Source: Streptomyces sp. NBC_01498 (GTDB taxonomy: Bacteria; Actinomycetota; Actinomycetes; Streptomycetales; Streptomycetaceae). From it: a stretch of DNA of 64,000 nucleotides. A program made the position numbers and the translations under genes. Where the stretch lies: contig NZ_CP109598.1 of assembly GCF_036327775.1 (NCBI RefSeq), positions 2,790,001 through 2,854,000 of the forward strand, read 5' to 3'. Each line of letters starts with the position of its first letter. Position 1 is the stretch's first letter. Of the stretch, positions 1 through 12,235 are shown one piece after another. The notes below the pieces were generated by a model. It was not told the DNA's origin. It ran no database searches and saw only the letters and a program-made list of their open reading frames with translations.

Positions 1-1218
1 GAGGGTGCCGTCGGGGGCGGTGACCCGCCAGGACTCGTCGTTTCGGGCGCCGTTGTTCCGCGTTGTCCCGGAGAGGCGTTCGATCTTTGTGCCGTCGTCG
101 CTCTGGAGCTTCCAGGTGTCGGTGCCGTCGGGCACCAGTTCCCCGGCCTTGCCGTTCAGTGACAGGTAGGCGTTGTCATAACCCCAGCACAGGTCGCCCG
201 GCTTGTTGACGCCGTCGTCGGCCTGCTGACCGTCGTCGGCGCAGGGCTTGTAGCGGCGTTCGATGTAGCCGGGCCACATCTCGAAGCCGTCGCCCGTCCA
301 GGACGCCTGGTTGTTGGTGTTGCCGGTGCGGCCGTCGACGGAGCCGGAGGAGTAGGACAGACCGACGTTGGGGACCCGGTTGCCGGGTACGGCGGGCACC
401 GCCATGTTGTAGGACCAGCTGAAATTACCGGTGTTGAGATTGGTGCTCCACGTCGCCGACGCCGCGAGCGGGGACGCCTTGTAGTCGCCGTTGGCGCTCC
501 CGGTCGCGGCGACGGCCGCCAGCACGGTGGGGGCGGCCGCGCGCAGGGTCACTGCCGGGGCGGTGAGGGTCTGTTTCTCGGCGTCGTTGACCGTCTTGAC
601 GGGCTTGGCCGTGCGGCAGCCCGACTTGTCGGGGGTGGTCAGTGCGCAGGCGGGCAGTTCGACCAGTGTCAGCCGGGAGGCGTAACCGCCGCCGTAGGCG
701 TCGGCGAAGCCGGAGTAGTCGAGCGAGCCGCGGACCTGGCCGGGCACGCCCTTGGACGTGGTGTCCTTGCCGCGAAGGGTGAACAGCACACCGTCGACGC
801 CGGCCTTCCTGGTCGCCGCGCGGCTGAGAACACGGGTCTCGACGCCGCCATGTGCGGGCTTGGCACCGGAGCCGACCTTGGTGTCCAGGGTCAGGGGCAG
901 GCCGGGGACGAGGGCGGGCTTGGCGCCGACGGCGTCGGTACCGGGCAGGGCCACCACGCTGGTGGACGCCACGGGCCACTTGCTGTCGGGGGGCGCGGCG
1001 GGAGTGCGTGCGCCCTTCATCACGGTGCGTGGTGTGACCTTGGCGGTCGTACCGGCCACCGGTTTCTCGAAAGCGGCCGGGGCAGCCCGGGTGCCGTCGG
1101 CGGCTGCCGCGATGGGCTGGGCCACCGCCGGCAGGAGCGTGCCGACCATGACCGCGGCGGAGGCCAGTGCCAGGCGGCGCCGCAGGTTCGGGTGCCGTTG
1201 CGTGGGTCTGCCGTTCAT
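1..1218 (-). CDS. RHS/YD-repeat-associated secreted protein, N-terminal part (cut by window start)
   Basis: An open frame of 406 codons runs from ATG at 1218 to the window edge with no stop, so the C-terminal part lies outside. The N-terminus is arginine-rich and followed by a hydrophobic stretch ending in Ala residues (about residues 14-40), a typical Sec signal peptide. Around residues 270-350 there is a Trp/Tyr/Gly-rich block (SWSYNMAVPAVPGNRVPNVG and GDGFEMWPGYIERRYKPC) of the kind that opens Streptomyces RHS-repeat proteins, before the YD repeats. Such proteins are large, exported, and often carry a variable toxin domain at the far C-terminus, which cannot be seen here. The gene lies 124 bp downstream of the DNRLRE/LamG gene on the same strand, a pairing I recognise from other streptomycetes. 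Toxin function is inference only. Confidence 0.75.
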   Translation of the reverse strand, partial: MNGRPTQRHPNLRRRLALASAAVMVGTLLPAVAQPIAAAADGTRAAPAAFEKPVAGTTAKVTPRTVMKGARTPAAPPDSKWPVASTSVVALPGTDAVGAKPALVPGLPLTLDTKVGSGAKPAHGGVETRVLSRAATRKAGVDGVLFTLRGKDTTSKGVPGQVRGSLDYSGFADAYGGGYASRLTLVELPACALTTPDKSGCRTAKPVKTVNDAEKQTLTAPAVTLRAAAPTVLAAVAATGSANGDYKASPLAASATWSTNLNTGNFSWSYNMAVPAVPGNRVPNVGLSYSSGSVDGRTGNTNNQASWTGDGFEMWPGYIERRYKPCADDGQQADDGVNKPGDLCWGYDNAYLSLNGKAGELVPDGTDTWKLQSDDGTKIERLSGTTRNNGARNDESWRVTAPDGTL

Positions 1219-1342
1219 CCTGTTGTCTTGTCCTTCTCTTCGCCGCGGGCAGGCCCGCCCGGCGGATTGTGGATGGTGAGTCCCAGGTGTCGTGGCAGTG
1301 CCGGGCCCGGGCCGTTCGACCTGGGCCCGGCACTGCCGCGGA

Positions 1343-4300
1343 TCAGGCGTCGCCGCCGGGAACCTCGGTGGGCCTACCAGGCAATCCGTACGCCAACTCG
1401 GCTACCTGGCGACCGGTCAGCGTGCCCTGGAACGCCCACACGTCGGAGAGAACGCCGGGCCAGTACTGGCCCCAGGACGTACCGCTCTTGAGCCTGCCGA
1501 TCTGCAGCGGCTGGGCCGCCCTGAAAGAGATCACGTTCTCGGACCAGGAGATCCTGTCGGTGCAGGCGGTGTCGTCGCCTTCGCCGTTGCCGTCGGCGTC
1601 GACGCAGGCCGACTCCTCCAGTTCACCGTTCACGTAGAGCTGCAATCGCTTGGCGAACCCGTCGTAGACGACCGCCAGATGGGTCCAGTCGGCCGCGCTG
1701 TAGAACTGGCCGTTCTCCACATCGACGGAGCCGGCACTCCCGCTGTCCTCGTCGGGGACCGTGATGCGCCAACGGCCCGGATCGGAATCGGGTGTCGCAC
1801 TGGGCACATACCGGACCGCGAACGCGTTCTGCTGTGCTCCCGGCATGCTGAGCAGCGTCACACCGGACTGTGGCACCGCCGCTGCCTGCGCCCACGCGGT
1901 CACGGTGAAGCTGGTGCTCGTGTCCACCGGCGCCGCCGCGCTGGCGGCGTAGTCGTCGACACCGTCGAGGATCAGTCCCCCGTCCACCCAGCCCGATCCG
2001 AGCTGTGCGCCGCCGCCCAGGGTCAGGTCGTTACCCGCGGCGGAGTTGTCCGGTGTGGTCACGGTGCCGGGCTGATCGAACTTCCAGCGGGCCTTGACGA
2101 GCGGGCGTCGCTGAAAGAGCTGACGCACTTCGTCCTCGGCCACCGGGCGGTCGAAGAACCTGATGTCGTCGATGGAGCCCGGGAAGTACTGAATCAGGCT
2201 GCCCCCGTCGATGCTCAGCGCACCGACCTGGACCCGGCCGCCCGCATACCAGGAGGCGGGCTGGGCGACGCTGGCGGACTTCACACCGTTGACGTACAGC
2301 GTCAGGGTGTTCGCGGTCGCGTCGTGCACGCCCACGAGATGGACCCACTCGCCCACGCGTGCCGAAGTCCCCTCCGGCTGCACGGCACGGATCTGCGTCG
2401 CACCAGGTACGTCGCCGGAGTACTGGGTGAACCCCCAGCGGTTGTACGTCTTGGAGTAGTACAGCTCGAAGCCCGGCCGGTTCTGGCCGAGTTGAGCGAC
2501 GACGGTAGCTCCCTCTCCCGGTACGCGGTCGAGTTTCGCCCACGCGGACACCGTGAACGGACGCTGGGTGTCCAGGTGAGGAGCCGCCGTGTGCGCGTAG
2601 TCCCCCGTGCCGTCCAGCTCCAGGGCGTTGCCGGCCACACCGGTTGCCCCGAGCCGCGCGTCACCGGCAAGGGCGAGCGGCTGGGTGTCGGCCCGCCCGG
2701 TCACTTCCAGGGCGCCTGCCGGTTCGTCGAGCGGGAACACCGCGCGTGCGGTGCGTCCGGTGCCGATCCCCTCATGGCGGAACAGGCGCCCCGCCTCAGT
2801 CGCGCTCACGGGCTTGTCGAAGATCCGGACTTCGTCGATCTGCCCCGGCAGGAACGAGGCCGCGCTTCCGCTGTAGGAACCGGCGCCGATCTGCAGCCCG
2901 CGGCGGGCGTCCCACGCGGTGGTGTACGGCGTGGTGCCGACCAAGGTGCCGTCCACATAGAGACGGAGGTCCTGCGTGCTTCCGCTGTAGACACCGACCA
3001 GATGCGTCCACCGGTTCGCCTCCACCCCACCCGGCTGTGGAGCCATCGCACGAGCGACGGGGGCGCCGGGTGAGTCCGAGGTGTACTGATTGAACACCCA
3101 ACGGCCGTAGGAGTGCGAGTAGTAGAGCTCGAAGCCGGGCGAGTGGTTGCCCGGTTGGGCCGCGACGATCGCGGCGTGGCTGGGAACGCCGGACAGCTTC
3201 ACCCAGGCCGACACGGAGAAGCCGATCTCGGTGTTCACCGTGGGAATGTCGGTGACGGCGTAGTCGTCCACTCCGTCGAAGGACACCGCGTTCCCCTTCA
3301 CGCCAGGAACTCCGGCAAGGGCGCCGCCGCGCAGCGCTGCCGCTCTCGCGCCGGAGGAGCCCTGCGCCGCAGTGGTGCCCGTGCCCTCGTCCAACTGCCA
3401 GGCGGCACGTTCCGGCTGACCCGCCCTGACCCGGTACTGGTAGGTGCGGATCTCGCTGCCGTTGCCGGCCGCGTCAAATGCCTGGGCGGTCACGAAGTTG
3501 AGCCCCGACTCCGCCGGCAGCACCTGCACGGTCTGCGCCGCGCCGGCTGATGTGGTGACGGTGTTCTTCGAACTCGGATCCGCGTTGATCCCGTACCAGT
3601 ACTTCGTCACATCGGACTCGGGCGAGTCGAGGGTGAAGGCACCGTACTTGCCCACTCCGTCGAACCACGGATCGTCCGGATTCTCGGGGTTGGACGCCGG
3701 ATACTCTCCCGACGAGAGGGCGGGAGCCTTCGGCACGCTCGTGTCGTAGAAGAAGTAGCAGCCGGTCGGGTCGTCGCCCGTGTACGACCAGGGCGAGTAC
3801 TGCGCACCGTCGTACGACCGCGCGTACCAGTTGATCTGCCTGTTGGTCGGCACGGAAGCGGGTAGCGCGATCGAGAAACTTGAGCCGGACTTCTTCGCGG
3901 ACGTCAGCGCCGGGCTCCAGCGGGCGATCAAGCCCTTGCCGTCACCCGAGTCCCATTTCGCCTGGAACTGCACGCGGACAGTGTCACCGTCCGGATCGGT
4001 CACACCGTTCGCGTAGATCGCGCCCAGCGTGCGGACGCGCGCGGCGGCGGCCGGTTTCTTGCAGGTGCCTCCGTACTCCATCGCCAGCTGCGACATCTTG
4101 ATCTGGGCGGGTGCCCGGTTGTACTCGACCCGCAGAAACGCGTTGTCCGAGAAGCGCTTCCACGCCACGCGGTCGCCCTCGCTCGCCGCGCGAAGGCCGA
4201 ACGTCATGGTCGACCACTTCTTGTCCGCGGCTTCCTGCACCGCCGCCTTGACGCTGAACTCGGCGTCCTTGGCCGCGCATCCGTCGTGCCCGTAGGCGAA

Positions 4301-5623
4301 CGACTTCGCGCTCAGTTCCTTGATCCAGAAGCCGGGGGCGTTCTGCGAGTTCCAGGTCGTCGACGAGGAGATGTCCTTGGTGCGCCAGAGCTCGACACTG
4401 CGGTCCGTGCACGAAGCGGACCACGTGTTCCGGACCACGAACTCCGCACTGAGAACGGACTTGCCGGCGAACTTCGAGACCGGCAGACGGTAGAAGAGCC
4501 GCTTGGTGTCGTACGGCGCGCAATAGTCCCAGCCGCAGTACCCCAGGCCCTCGTCGGAGTTGCCGTTGAACTTCCACTGGGGGGGACGAGGCCCAGTACT
4601 CGGAGGCCATCGTCCAGGCGGCTGCTTTGGGTGAGTACCACTGCGGATCGATGAAGACCGGATAGACCGTGTCCTCACCCCTGAGCACGTCCGCGTCGGG
4701 CGTGAGCCGCAACTCATCGCCGTCGGCGGAGACTTCCACACCTACGGCTGCGAGCTTCCCGGACTCTCCAGGACCGGGTTCCGCCTCCGCGGCATCCATC
4801 CCTCCCGCTGCTCGCGCACGCGGCTCTGTCGCCCCTCGCCTGCGGGAGCAGCACTTGAGTCCCACATGACCGGTGTCGCAGCCTCGAACACGGTTCCCGC
4901 AGCGCCCGCGTCCACCGCCTCCAGGCCACCGGAATCGGTGGTCCGCACGTGCATGCCCTCGGTCGCGAGAGCCAGCCTCAGCTCCTCCAGCGCCTCGTTC
5001 CCCGCCGCCTCCGCCGACTTGACGACGAGGAGCTGGGAGAAGCCGTCCTCCTGCGCCCCCAGACGCAGATCCACATCCGGCAGGATCTCCGGGTAGGTGG
5101 CCGTCTCACCGTCCACGACCGGCGCGGGGACATCGCCCAACGGCCAGGAGAGAGCCAGCGTCCGTCCCGCGCGCTCCATGCGAACCAGCGGACCGTCACC
5201 ACCACCGGAGAAGCTAAGCCCCACGGTCGTCGCACCCGGTCGGATCATGCCGCCGTCGGCCGATCGGGCCAAGTCGGTGTCGATGGGCCGCCATTCCCCA
5301 GCCTCCCGCGTCCACACCGGACGCAGATACTCCCGAGCCTCAAGACTTCCCTCAGGCGTCGCGAACGTCTCGCTGCTCTCTCCCCGCAGGGATACGACCT
5401 CGACGTCCTGACCGGAGAGTTTGGCCTGGGAGAGTGCCTCCGCCTCCGAGAGCGCGGGAGGGTCGGCCTCGGCCTTCTCGGCGGCGACCGTCCGACTGCC
5501 CGATGCCGACGGGACAGGCGCCGCGGCTGCCGCGGCGGGGAACCACCCCGCGATCATTCCGCAGCTCAACGCGAAGGCCAGCGCCACTCGTACACCGCGC
5601 ACGCCGATACGCCCTCCGGACAC
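1343..5623 (-). pseudogene. DNRLRE and triple-LamG secreted protein, split by two frameshifts
   Basis: Three frames together encode one protein of about 1,425 residues. The first segment begins with a signal peptide (hydrophobic run ALAFALSCGMIAGWFPAAAA); the start is probably GTG 5623, with GGTGGAG five bases upstream, and GTG 5602 is an alternative. Segment one leaves frame near the C run at 4832-4835; one extra base would join it to the frame carrying VYPVFIDPQWYSPKAAAW. Segment two leaves frame at the G run 4579-4585; removing one base restores ASSPQWKFNGNSDEG. The remainder holds a DNRLRE-type domain (CGWDYCAPYDTKRLFYR), a fibronectin-like linker and three LamG/concanavalin-type domains, each with an FDG- or LDG-type VDDYA or GDYAH motif. 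Known homologues are exported and adhesive or sugar-binding. Both breaks are in homopolymers, so a sequencing error is as likely as true decay. Confidence 0.75.
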
Positions 5624-5781
5624 AAACACACTCCACCCACAACCATGAAGATCACTTGAAGGAATCATGGAGAAGATAGTCAGTGAGCAAAGGTCCGGTC
5701 CAGCGATATAAAACGACACAAAGTAATATCTTGATCACCAACCGGGATGTGCGCCGCATCACATCACGCATGCGGGAGGCA

Positions 5782-5825
5782 AAGAAGTGGGCCCCGCACC
5801 AACATCGGTGCGGGGCCCACTTCTT
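5782..5825 (-). terminator. Terminator of the str operon, after tuf
   Basis: A perfect 19-bp stem (5782-5800 with 5807-5825) and a 6-base loop lie 39 bases beyond the tuf stop codon. The stem is GC-rich. No long U tract follows, as is usual in streptomycetes. Confidence 0.85.
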
Positions 5826-5864
5826 GGTCGCTCGCAGTCGAGCTACCAGGTCAAGACACGCGAA

Positions 5865-7058
<1,194 letters not shown>

Positions 7059-7125
7059 TGGGGTCCTCCTGGAGTGGTTCTGTACGCCTTACTCATCGGC
7101 GCCAGGTGATCTTTGCTGGGATGCC

Positions 7126-7180
7126 GGGGCCCGGGGCACCGGACATCGCGCGCGGTTTCCCGTACGCGGTGCCCGGCCCC
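7126..7180 (-). repeat. Imperfect inverted repeat between fusA and tuf
   Basis: The arms 7126-7141 and 7167-7180 pair over 14 bp with two bulges, so RNA from either strand could form a long GC hairpin. It lies in the fusA-tuf spacer and could attenuate read-through or stabilise tuf mRNA. The role is unknown. Confidence 0.4.
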
Positions 7181-7223
7181 CCAGGGCTTGCCGGTGACAA
7201 GCCTAAAGCGTGCTCGGGACGAG

Positions 7224-9353
<2,130 letters not shown>

Positions 9354-9391
9354 GAGGCTCAATCTTCTCTCGGTCTCGATGGGGGCGCTGA

Positions 9392-9862
9392 CTACCAGCG
9401 GTAGTGCGCGAAGGCCTTGTTGGACTCGGCCATCTTGTGCGTGTCCTCACGCTTCTTGACCGAAGCGCCGAGGCCGTTCGAGGCGTCGAGCAGTTCGTTC
9501 ATGAGGCGCTCGGTCATGGTCTTCTCGCGACGGGCGCGGGAGTAACCGACCAGCCAGCGCAGCGCGAGGGTGGAGGCGCGACCGGGCTTGACCTCGATCG
9601 GCACCTGGTAGGTGGCGCCGCCGACGCGGCGGGACTTGACCTCGAGCGACGGCTTGACGTTCTCAAGCGCGCGCTTCAGCGTGATGACCGGGTCGTTGCC
9701 GGTCTTCTCGCGGAGGCCTTCCATGGCGCCGTAGACGATCCGCTCGGCGGTGGAACGCTTGCCGTTGAGCAGAAGCTTGTTGATCAGCGAGGTGACAAGA
9801 GGAGAACCGTAGACCGGGTCGATGATGACCGGGCGCTTCGGGGCAGGGCCCTTACGAGGCAT
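9392..9862 (-). CDS. rpsG: 30S ribosomal protein S7
   Basis: 156 residues, the normal length for the S7 family. It binds the 3' major domain of 16S rRNA and nucleates assembly of the 30S head. The N-terminus has [12 protein letters not shown] and the C-terminal half carries the conserved [15 protein letters not shown] segment. The start is ATG 9862, three bases after the rpsL stop. The ribosome binding site GGAGAAG lies across the end of rpsL, so the two genes are probably translationally coupled. Confidence 0.98.
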   Translation of the reverse strand: MPRKGPAPKRPVIIDPVYGSPLVTSLINKLLLNGKRSTAERIVYGAMEGLREKTGNDPVITLKRALENVKPSLEVKSRRVGGATYQVPIEVKPGRASTLALRWLVGYSRARREKTMTERLMNELLDASNGLGASVKKREDTHKMAESNKAFAHYRW

Positions 9863-9865
9863 TGT

Positions 9866-10237
9866 TTACTTCTCCTTCTTGGCGCCGTAGCGGCTGCGGG
9901 CCTGCTTGCGGTTCTTGACACCCTGGGTGTCCAGGGAACCGCGGATGATCTTGTAGCGAACACCCGGCAGGTCCTTCACACGGCCACCACGCACGAGCAC
10001 GATGGAGTGCTCCTGCAGGTTGTGTCCCTCACCCGGAATGTACGCCGTGACCTCGATGCCGGAGGTCAGACGCACACGCGCGACCTTCCGCAGCGCGGAG
10101 TTGGGCTTCTTCGGGGTGGTCGTGAACACACGCGTGCAGACGCCCCGGCGCTGAGGGGAACCCTCAAGGGCCGGCGTCTTGTTCTTCTCGACCTTGTCCT
10201 GCCGGCCCTTACGGACCAGCTGCTGGATCGTAGGCAC
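9866..10237 (-). CDS. rpsL: 30S ribosomal protein S12
   Basis: 123 residues, full length, in the decoding centre of the 30S subunit. The start is GTG 10237, with GGAGAAG upstream. The two sites at which streptomycin resistance mutations arise are wild type: Lys in TTTPKKPNS (the K43 site) and Lys in [10 protein letters not shown] (the K88 site). It is the first gene of the str operon, transcribed from the promoter at 10431-10459. Confidence 0.98.
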   Translation of the reverse strand: MPTIQQLVRKGRQDKVEKNKTPALEGSPQRRGVCTRVFTTTPKKPNSALRKVARVRLTSGIEVTAYIPGEGHNLQEHSIVLVRGGRVKDLPGVRYKIIRGSLDTQGVKNRKQARSRYGAKKEK

Positions 10238-10430
10238 TACTTCTCCGGTTTCTGTGTGCCGTCAGTAAAACTAACCTGGAACACTCGCCGACCCACGCGG
10301 TCGGGTGTGTCGGATACTGCAAGACCCCGCTGGAGGCGAGAGAGCGCAGATCGCGGTGGCCTTTGACCGGACTCACCATGCGGTTGAGGACACGCACAGG
10401 AGCCCAGGCACACCCCAGGCACAAGGTCTG

Positions 10431-10459
10431 AGCGTACCTACCTCATGGACTCCGGTCAA
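10431..10459 (-). promoter_or_regulatory. Promoter of the rpsL (str) operon
   Basis: On the minus strand TTGACC (10454-10459) and TACGCT (10431-10436) are separated by exactly 17 bp, a strong match to the housekeeping sigma-HrdB consensus. It leaves a leader of roughly 185 bases before the rpsL GTG. The region 10238-10615 between rpsL and the divergent regulator gene holds this promoter, the leader, and a direct repeat acgttgat at 10564-10571 and 10577-10584 next to the regulator start. I see no gene there. Confidence 0.75.
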
Positions 10460-10615
10460 AACAAATGCTGACAGGCCAGGACGGCGCCCGATTCACTGGC
10501 CCGGGATCGCTGCCAGCAGGGCTCTCTCAGCCGTTTCCGCCCTGGACGGCGGCCCGCTTCAGTACGTTGATACCGCACGTTGATTCCGAGACCTGTGCGA
10601 GGGACGGGAGCGTTC

Positions 10616-11320
10616 GTGGTACGCGTACCCATTCCCGGCGACGACGGACTCGACGACCGGGTCCCGTATCTGGCGCGACTCGAAGCGACGGAACGTGAGG
10701 CGCTGCTCACCCTGGGGCGCGAGATGCGATTCGCACCTCGTGCGGAACTGCTGCGCGAGTACGAGCCGTCGGCCCACATCCTGCTGGTCCTCCAGGGCTG
10801 GACCAAGGTCACGGCCGCAGCCGCCAACGGCTACGTGATGCTCCTGGCACTCCGCGGACCCGGCGACATCATCGGCGAGTCGGCCAGCCTCACCGGCAGA
10901 CCACGCTCGGCCACCGTGACCGCGCTCGAAGCAGTACGGGCCGTCGTGATCGACCACGACGGATTCCAGAAATATCTGGCCGATCACCCCGAGGCCATGC
11001 TCAAGCTGCTGGGCCTCGCCAGCGACCGGAGCCGAGCTGGCGACCGCCGCCGCTTGGAGTTCGCCTCACTCACCGTACGAGAACGTCTTGCCGCGCTGTT
11101 GCTGGAACTGGCCAGGACACACGGCCGCCGCATCCCCGAAGGCATCGAACTGGCCGTACCCCTGAGCAAGATGGAACTCGCGGGCTCCATCGGCGCCTCA
11201 CGAGAAATGGTGCAGCGCCTCTTCAAGGATCTGCGTGAGCGCGAGGTCATCGTGACCGGCCGTCGGACACTGATCATCCTCCGTCCGGACGTGCTGCGCC
11301 GGGTGGGCGGCAGCGGCTGA
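10616..11320 (+). CDS. Crp/Fnr-family regulator with intact cyclic-nucleotide pocket
   Basis: A 234-residue CRP-like transcription factor. The N-terminal beta-roll (about 20-115) has the phosphate-binding cassette IIGESASLTGRPRSATV, with Glu88, Arg97 and Ser98 equivalent to CRP Glu72, Arg82 and Ser83, so cAMP or cGMP binding is predicted. A dimer helix follows, then a winged helix-turn-helix. Its recognition helix ASREMVQR keeps the three residues CRP uses to read TGTGA half-sites (Arg196, Glu197, Arg201). The start is GTG 10616, with GGGAG six bases upstream; TTG 10580 is less likely. It is transcribed away from rpsL and towards a nucleotide-cyclase-like gene 123 bp downstream. A CRP-type palindrome lies in that gap, suggesting direct control. 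Confidence 0.85.
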   Translation: MVRVPIPGDDGLDDRVPYLARLEATEREALLTLGREMRFAPRAELLREYEPSAHILLVLQGWTKVTAAAANGYVMLLALRGPGDIIGESASLTGRPRSATVTALEAVRAVVIDHDGFQKYLADHPEAMLKLLGLASDRSRAGDRRRLEFASLTVRERLAALLLELARTHGRRIPEGIELAVPLSKMELAGSIGASREMVQRLFKDLREREVIVTGRRTLIILRPDVLRRVGGSG

Positions 11321-11343
11321 CCTCCACAGGGCCAGCCCCCTTC

Positions 11344-11359
11344 TGTGCAAACGGTCACA
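11344..11359 (+). promoter_or_regulatory. Candidate CRP-type operator upstream of the cyclase operon
   Basis: TGTGC-AAACGG-TCACA matches the CRP consensus TGTGA-N6-TCACA at nine of ten half-site positions, with the exact six-base spacer. It lies 23 bp after the stop of the Crp/Fnr gene and 84 bp before the cyclase start. The neighbouring regulator keeps the residues that read this half-site. Binding is inference. Confidence 0.55.
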
Positions 11360-11443
11360 CTTCATCAGCGTCATCCTTCCTCACCCCTCCGGTACGGCTC
11401 CGGCCAGTCTGCCGTCGTTCGGCAAACCGACCGAGAGGCGACC

Positions 11444-12235
11444 ATGAATACCCCCTTGAACCGCACGATCCTGCTCCTCGACATCGAGCGATACAGCGAC
11501 CGCGACGACATCGAGCAGGCGTTCCTGCGCCGGATGCTCTACGACATCGCCGATCAGACCCTGGACGCCGCGGGCATCGGCTCGCCCCAGCGACTGCGCG
11601 CCGATCGTGGCGACTCGGTGATGGAACTGATCGACGCCAACGCCCCGGTGAGCGTGTTGCTGCGCACCCTGCTCACAGAAGTACCGGTCCAGTTGCGCAG
11701 GACCAACCGCCTGGCCGCCAGCAGCGCGCAGATCCGGCTGCGCGCCGTCCTCGCCACCGGGTACGTCGCCGTCGACGCGCACGACGGGTGGGTCGGCTCC
11801 GATCTCAACCATGCCTGCCGGCTGCTCGACGCGACCCTGTTGCGGAACGCGCTGCGCGAACGCCCCGACGACTTCGCGCTCTGCGTGTCCGACAGTGTTC
11901 ATCAGGGGATCGTCCGGCACGGCCACCCCGGCATCCGGCCGGAGGACTTCCACCACATCGCACCCGAGAGCAAGAACGGCCGGCTCTCCGCCTGGCTGTA
12001 CGGACCGGTGCCCGCGCCCGGGACGGACCGGCGAAGGGGAACGGAAAGCGGTGTGCGAACACCGGAGTCCGACACTTCGGGCGAGGAGGACACCAAGGCA
12101 GCGGCAAAGCCTGTCGAACTTCGCATCCCGGGCACCACGCACATCGCGGGCAACCAGTACGGCGTGGCCGGCGGCGCCAACCAGGGTGACTTCACCTTCT
12201 CCTTCGACCAGCGAGCCGGGAAGGAACAAACGTGA
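11444..12235 (+). CDS. Class III nucleotide-cyclase homology-domain protein
   Basis: 263 residues. Residues 5-190 resemble the class III adenylate/guanylate cyclase fold: the first metal Asp in ILLLDIERYS (Asp13), the second in RGDSVME (Asp57), and the substrate and transition-state loop GWVGSDLNHACRLLD with Asn122 and Arg126. These residues suggest the site could be catalytic, but which nucleotide it uses cannot be read. The tail is acidic and flexible, ending with the Gly-rich peptide HIAGNQYGVAGGANQGDFTF (residues 233-252), which recurs in altered form near the N-terminus of the next protein. The start is ATG 11444, with GAGAGGCG upstream. The stop overlaps the next start (GTGA). It may make the ligand for the upstream Crp/Fnr protein, or it may be a signalling domain of a conflict system. 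Confidence 0.65.
   Translation: MNTPLNRTILLLDIERYSDRDDIEQAFLRRMLYDIADQTLDAAGIGSPQRLRADRGDSVMELIDANAPVSVLLRTLLTEVPVQLRRTNRLAASSAQIRLRAVLATGYVAVDAHDGWVGSDLNHACRLLDATLLRNALRERPDDFALCVSDSVHQGIVRHGHPGIRPEDFHHIAPESKNGRLSAWLYGPVPAPGTDRRRGTESGVRTPESDTSGEEDTKAAAKPVELRIPGTTHIAGNQYGVAGGANQGDFTFSFDQRAGKEQT

Noticed and set aside
10580..10616. TTG 10580 as the start of the Crp/Fnr gene
   Set aside because: GTG 10616 has GGGAG at the right distance, and the extra 12 residues do not resemble the family.
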